Of a stretch of 64,000 nucleotides of DNA, positions 62,369-64,000 are shown piece after piece (position 1 is the first letter of the stretch; each line of letters opens with the position of its first letter). Below the pieces are notes generated by a model. The model made no database searches, was not told the origin of the DNA, and saw only the letters and a program-made list of their open reading frames with translations. Where the stretch lies: NCBI GenBank assembly GCA_050944455.1, contig JBMNRC010000016.1, forward strand, positions 1-64,000. Reading direction: 5' to 3'. The position numbers were made by a program, and so were the translations under genes. The stretch comes from Anthropogastromicrobium sp050944455 (GTDB lineage: Bacteria > Bacillota > Clostridia > Lachnospirales > Lachnospiraceae).

Positions 62369-64000
62369 TCACCTGAAGGTGGCGATCGTCACCCCGGAAT
62401 CCCCCTCGCCGTATTCACCCAGGCGGTAATCTTTGATGTAGGAAGTTTTGCGAAGCTTCTGCCACACCGCATTTTTGAGGGCGCCGGTGCCTCTTCCGTG
62501 GACGATCCGCACCTTGTCAATGTGGGAGAGGTAGGCGTCGTCCAGATATTTGTCCAGAACCGGCATGGCTTCGTCAACGGTCATTCCGATCAGGTTGATC
62601 TCCGGGGAGACTCTGGAAGCCTTTTCCATCTGTGCCTGCGCGGAAGCGCCGGAAGCCCGCCTTGAATCCGCGCCGGATCCGTAATACAGGGATTTCTTTT
62701 TCGACTCAGGCGCGGAGTCTTTCACCGGATCGATGTCCTTGATGTTTACCTGCGAAGTCAGGATACCCATCTGTACGGTCATGTTTCCGCTGGCGTCCGG
62801 GAGGCTGGTGACAGTTCCGCTGAGACCGAGGGAAAGCACTTTCACTGTGTCGCCGATCCTGATGGAAGACGGGTCGATAGCTTTGTGTTTTTTCGGCCGC
62901 TGCTGGTTTGACGCCGGAGAGGAAGAAACCTGGCTGAGCTTTTCGCGGAGTCTTGTGCGCTCCTGTTCCATTGCGCGGCTGACGCCTCCGTCCTCGGCGG
63001 TTTTGTTCAGAATGCGGATCGATTCGTCCGCGTAATCCTTGGCTTCCTGCAGAACTCTGGCGGCCTTGTCGCGGGATTTCTGCAGGATGGCTTCGCGCTT
63101 TTCATCCAGCTGCCGTCTCTGCTCGGCGAGGTCTTTCCGGATGCGCTCCGCCTCGGCCCGCTCCTCCGCGGCTTTCTGACGGTCAGCCTCCATCTTCACG
63201 CGGGATTCCTCAAGGCCGGCGATGACGTCCTCGAAGTTGGCGCTCTCGTGGTCCATCAGTTTCTGGGCGTCCTCGATCAGATCGTCCGGCAGGCCGAGTT
63301 TGCGGGAGATCGCGAAAGCGTTGCTCTTGCCCGGAATGCCGATCAGCAGGCGGTAGGTGGGCTGCAGCGTCTCGACGTCGAACTCGCAGCAGGCGTTCTC
63401 CACGTGGTCGGTGGAAAGCGCGTAAATCTTGATTTCGCTGTAGTGTGTTGTCGCCATCGTGCGGATCTTCAGTTTGTGCAGAAACTGCAGGATGGACTGG
63501 GCCAGCGCCGCGCCTTCGTTCGGGTCTGTACCGGCGCACAGCTCGTCGAAGAGAATCAGGGAATTGCTGTCTGCCTGATCCAGAATCTTTACGATGTTCG
63601 TCATATGGGACGAGAACGTCGAGAGAGAAAGCTCTATGCTCTGCTTGTCGCCGATGTCGGCGTAAACTTCCTGAAATACGTTGATTGTGGAGCCCTCGAA
63701 GGCCGGGATATGCAGTCCGGCGCAGGCCATCAGGGTCAGCAGTCCGACGGTCTTCAGGGTGACGGTTTTTCCTCCGGTATTCGGGCCGGTGATGATCAGC
63801 TGGTCAAAGGTCTCCCCCAGAGTCAGATCGATCGGGACGACTTTGTTTTTATCGAGCAGCGGGTGCCTGGCTTTCTTCAGGCGGATAATCCCTTTGGTCG
63901 TGAGACGGGGCTCAACGCCGCGCATTTCCCGCGACAGGCTTCCCTTGGCGAAAATGAAATCGAGTTTCTCCATGATCTCAAGGTCCGCCTGCAGTTCAGA
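62369..64000 (-). CDS. mutS2: MutS2 (C-terminal part, truncated by the window edge)
   Basis: 544 codons of MutS2; the N-terminal lever and coiled-coil part lies beyond the right edge, since the frame continues upstream of ATG 63973 as SELQADLEI. MutS2 is a DNA- and ribosome-associated ATPase with nuclease activity that limits recombination and rescues stalled ribosomes. Walker A is GPNTGGKTVTLKT and Walker B LILFDELCAGTDPNEG; then FAISRKLGLPDDLIEDA, a charged coiled coil, a KOW-like segment (IRIGDTVKVLSLGLSGTV) and a C-terminal Smr domain (NLIGMTVDEAMPVLDKYLDDA, VRIVHGRGTGALKNAV). The Smr start reads NLIG, not the DLRG or DLHG of some homologues. Confidence 0.95.
   Translation of the reverse strand, partial: SELQADLEIMEKLDFIFAKGSLSREMRGVEPRLTTKGIIRLKKARHPLLDKNKVVPIDLTLGETFDQLIITGPNTGGKTVTLKTVGLLTLMACAGLHIPAFEGSTINVFQEVYADIGDKQSIELSLSTFSSHMTNIVKILDQADSNSLILFDELCAGTDPNEGAALAQSILQFLHKLKIRTMATTHYSEIKIYALSTDHVENACCEFDVETLQPTYRLLIGIPGKSNAFAISRKLGLPDDLIEDAQKLMDHESANFEDVIAGLEESRVKMEADRQKAAEERAEAERIRKDLAEQRRQLDEKREAILQKSRDKAARVLQEAKDYADESIRILNKTAEDGGVSRAMEQERTRLREKLSQVSSSPASNQQRPKKHKAIDPSSIRIGDTVKVLSLGLSGTVTSLPDASGNMTVQMGILTSQVNIKDIDPVKDSAPESKKKSLYYGSGADSRRASGASAQAQMEKASRVSPEINLIGMTVDEAMPVLDKYLDDAYLSHIDKVRIVHGRGTGALKNAVWQKLRKTSYIKDYRLGEYGEGDSGVTIATFR

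Overview
The window looks like a chromosomal segment from an anaerobic, GC-rich Clostridia genome, most likely close to Lachnospiraceae. The evidence is the gene content: a glycyl-radical hydroxyproline dehydratase with its activase, a monomeric [FeFe] hydrogenase, a reverse rubrerythrin with a PerR-type regulator, the GlgC/GlgD pair, CarD, VanW and VanZ proteins, and sugar ABC transporters encoded without an ATPase. AGGAGG-type ribosome sites and sigma-A promoters (TTGACA-17-TATAAT) are easy to see. No rRNA, tRNA, CRISPR array, insertion sequence or phage gene was found.

Layout: 0.7-5.5 kb holds a MetQ-like binding protein, then a radical-SAM activase and HypD (trans-4-hydroxy-L-proline dehydratase). 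6-8.8 kb is argG-argH. 9-13.6 kb has a HerA/YjgR-like ATPase and glgC-glgD. On the minus strand, 13.9-16.5 kb carries asnA, a double-ACT protein and an alpha/beta hydrolase. 17-22.7 kb is an LplB/LplC-type transporter with two tandem paralogous binding proteins. 23.2-30.3 kb holds CarD, a DNA glycosylase, an aldose epimerase, a PdaA-like deacetylase, an FGGY kinase and a FliB-like protein. 30.4-39.5 kb is a glycoside-use region: two GH2 enzymes flank a second sugar ABC transporter and a membrane acyltransferase-like gene broken by one in-frame TGA. 40-47.7 kb has a uracil permease, rmlA, rmlB, a VanZ protein, hisC, the hydrogenase and an ECF S component. 47.9-49 kb is perR-rbr (minus). 49.3-50.9 kb pairs a small alarmone synthetase with xpt. 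51-55 kb is a run of exported proteins led by an FKBP/trigger-factor-like foldase. The rest is a UDP-sugar pyrophosphorylase (minus), VanW, an AIR-synthase-related protein, an Lrp regulator-aminotransferase-trmL operon and the C-terminal part of mutS2 running off the right edge.

Functional reading: amino-acid use and synthesis (HypD, ArgGH, AsnA, HisC, an aminotransferase), carbohydrate import and hydrolysis, glycogen and nucleotide-sugar synthesis, hydrogen metabolism and peroxide defence.

The most unusual signal is shared by unrelated exported proteins. Five of them (MetQ, both LplA-type binding proteins, the FKBP foldase and a hypothetical protein) end in an acidic Glu/Thr/Ala tail whose last two residues are Ala-Glu. 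The four solute-binding proteins have signal-peptidase-I-type leaders ending in 'FA' with acidic mature N-termini, and no lipobox cysteine. A neighbouring protein does have a normal lipobox, so the lipoprotein pathway seems to be present. This may mark an unrecognised surface retention or sorting arrangement; that step is inference.
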